In this document: piece by piece, positions 63,455 through 64,000 of the stretch | Numbering within the stretch: the first letter of the stretch is position 1 | How the letters are laid out: every line of letters starts with the position of its first letter | Source of the DNA: an uncultured Eubacteriales bacterium | Lineage (GTDB): Bacteria; Bacillota; Clostridia; Lachnospirales; CAG-274 | Assembly (NCBI GenBank): GCA_949738935.1 | Contig: CATJCJ010000341.1 | Span: 1 to 64,000 of the forward strand | DNA: 64,000 nucleotides | Direction: 5' to 3' | Made by a program: the position numbers and the translations under genes | The notes under the pieces: model-generated | Seen by the model: the letters and a program-made list of their open reading frames with translations, nothing else | What the model was told of the DNA's origin: nothing | Databases searched by the model: none

Positions 63455-64000
63455 TTATATAATAAAATTATCAATAAGCCTTGTACCCCCAATATACACA
63501 GCAACAGCGGTCAAAACAGAGCCGTTGATTTCTTTAACCGGCCTAAGCATATCCATATCAACTATTTCAACATAATCAATTTTCGCGAGCTTTTCCTTTA
63601 ATATCTCCTCTTTTATAGCGTGGATAACCTTTTCAGCGTCTTTCTCACCATTTTCAATAATTTCCCGTCCAATACTCAAAGAACGAGACAAAACAACAGC
63701 CGCTTTTCTTTCCTCCTCGTCAAGATAAGTATTCCTTGAGCTTTTAGCCAGTCCATCCTCCTCACGAATAATTGGGCAACCAATAATCTCAATATTAAAA
63801 TTCAAATCAGACACCATTCTTTTTATAATAGCGAGCTGCTGAGCGTCTTTTTGACCAAAATACGCTCTATCAGGGCAAACAATGTTAAAAAGTTTAGAAA
63901 CAACAGTACAAACCCCTTTAAAATGGACAGGACGACTTTTTCCACAAAGTCCCTCGGGAAGAGTAGTCATATTAACAAAAGAGGAAAAATACTCTCCATA
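63455..64000 (-). CDS. panC: pantothenate synthetase PanC (partial)
   Basis: The C-terminal part of PanC (about 181 residues visible), joining pantoate and beta-alanine with ATP. The frame stays open to the right edge, so the start lies outside. Motifs GLCGKSRPVHFKGVCTVV, YFGQKDAQQLAII and SSRNTYL match the family. It is upstream of panD in the same transcript; panB may lie just outside. Confidence 0.95.
   Translation of the reverse strand, partial: YGEYFSSFVNMTTLPEGLCGKSRPVHFKGVCTVVSKLFNIVCPDRAYFGQKDAQQLAIIKRMVSDLNFNIEIIGCPIIREEDGLAKSSRNTYLDEEERKAAVVLSRSLSIGREIIENGEKDAEKVIHAIKEEILKEKLAKIDYVEIVDMDMLRPVKEINGSVLTAVAVYIGGTRLIDNFII

Overview
The window comes from an AT-rich, motile, endospore-forming member of the Clostridia (low-GC Firmicutes). 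The evidence is the spore-associated yqfC/yqfD pair, the 7TM-HD protein, a Firmicutes-style era-yqzL-recO block, a dnaG-rpoD pair, a sigma-D type flagellar sigma factor, FliY with a CheC-like domain, and frequent TTG starts with strong GGAGG ribosome sites. The species cannot be fixed from the sequence alone.

Layout. (1) 1-8.75 kb, + strand: yqfC, yqfD, phoH, a pgpH-like HD protein, ybeY, cdd, a family-4 uracil-DNA glycosylase, era, yqzL (49 codons) and recO. (2) 8.8-22.4 kb, - strand: a TGS/ThrRS-like nucleoside kinase, a Nif3-like protein, trmK, rpoD, dnaG, a dGTPase-like HD protein, a short formate/nitrite-channel protein, a small unknown, uvrA and uvrB. (3) 22.7-52.5 kb, - strand: one nearly uninterrupted flagellar operon of about 36 genes, flgB to an MltG-like protein. 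It encodes the rod, MS ring, export apparatus, hook, motor, switch, FlhF/FlhG, a PilZ protein, CheY, CheD and sigma-D. A sigma-A promoter precedes flgB, a second lies between flgE and flbD, and a hairpin terminator ends the operon. (4) 52.6-58.4 kb, - strand: purM-purN-purD, then an adenosylhomocysteinase-family gene and an SAH/MTA deaminase. (5) 58.4-62.6 kb: an accessory stretch dense in short inverted-repeat elements around a Zn/Cd-type P1B ATPase, its separate HMA metal-binding protein and a GNAT acetyltransferase. (6) 62.6-64 kb, - strand: a cold-shock protein, panD and panC, which runs off the right edge.

The least expected content is a set of five families of short (about 120-260 bp), TA-bounded, hairpin-rich inverted-repeat elements (MITE-like, called A to E here), with no transposase in the window. 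In three cases (yqfC, the pgpH homologue, the dGTPase homologue) the TA at the element end lies inside the stop codon of the neighbouring gene. The element terminus therefore supplies the third stop base. Two elements lie between a candidate ArsR/SmtB-operator promoter and the metal-efflux genes it probably drives. The GNAT gene lies between two inverted ends of family C.

Start codons were chosen by ribosome-site spacing, so several differ from the longest open frame. No CRISPR array, tRNA, rRNA or clear riboswitch was seen.
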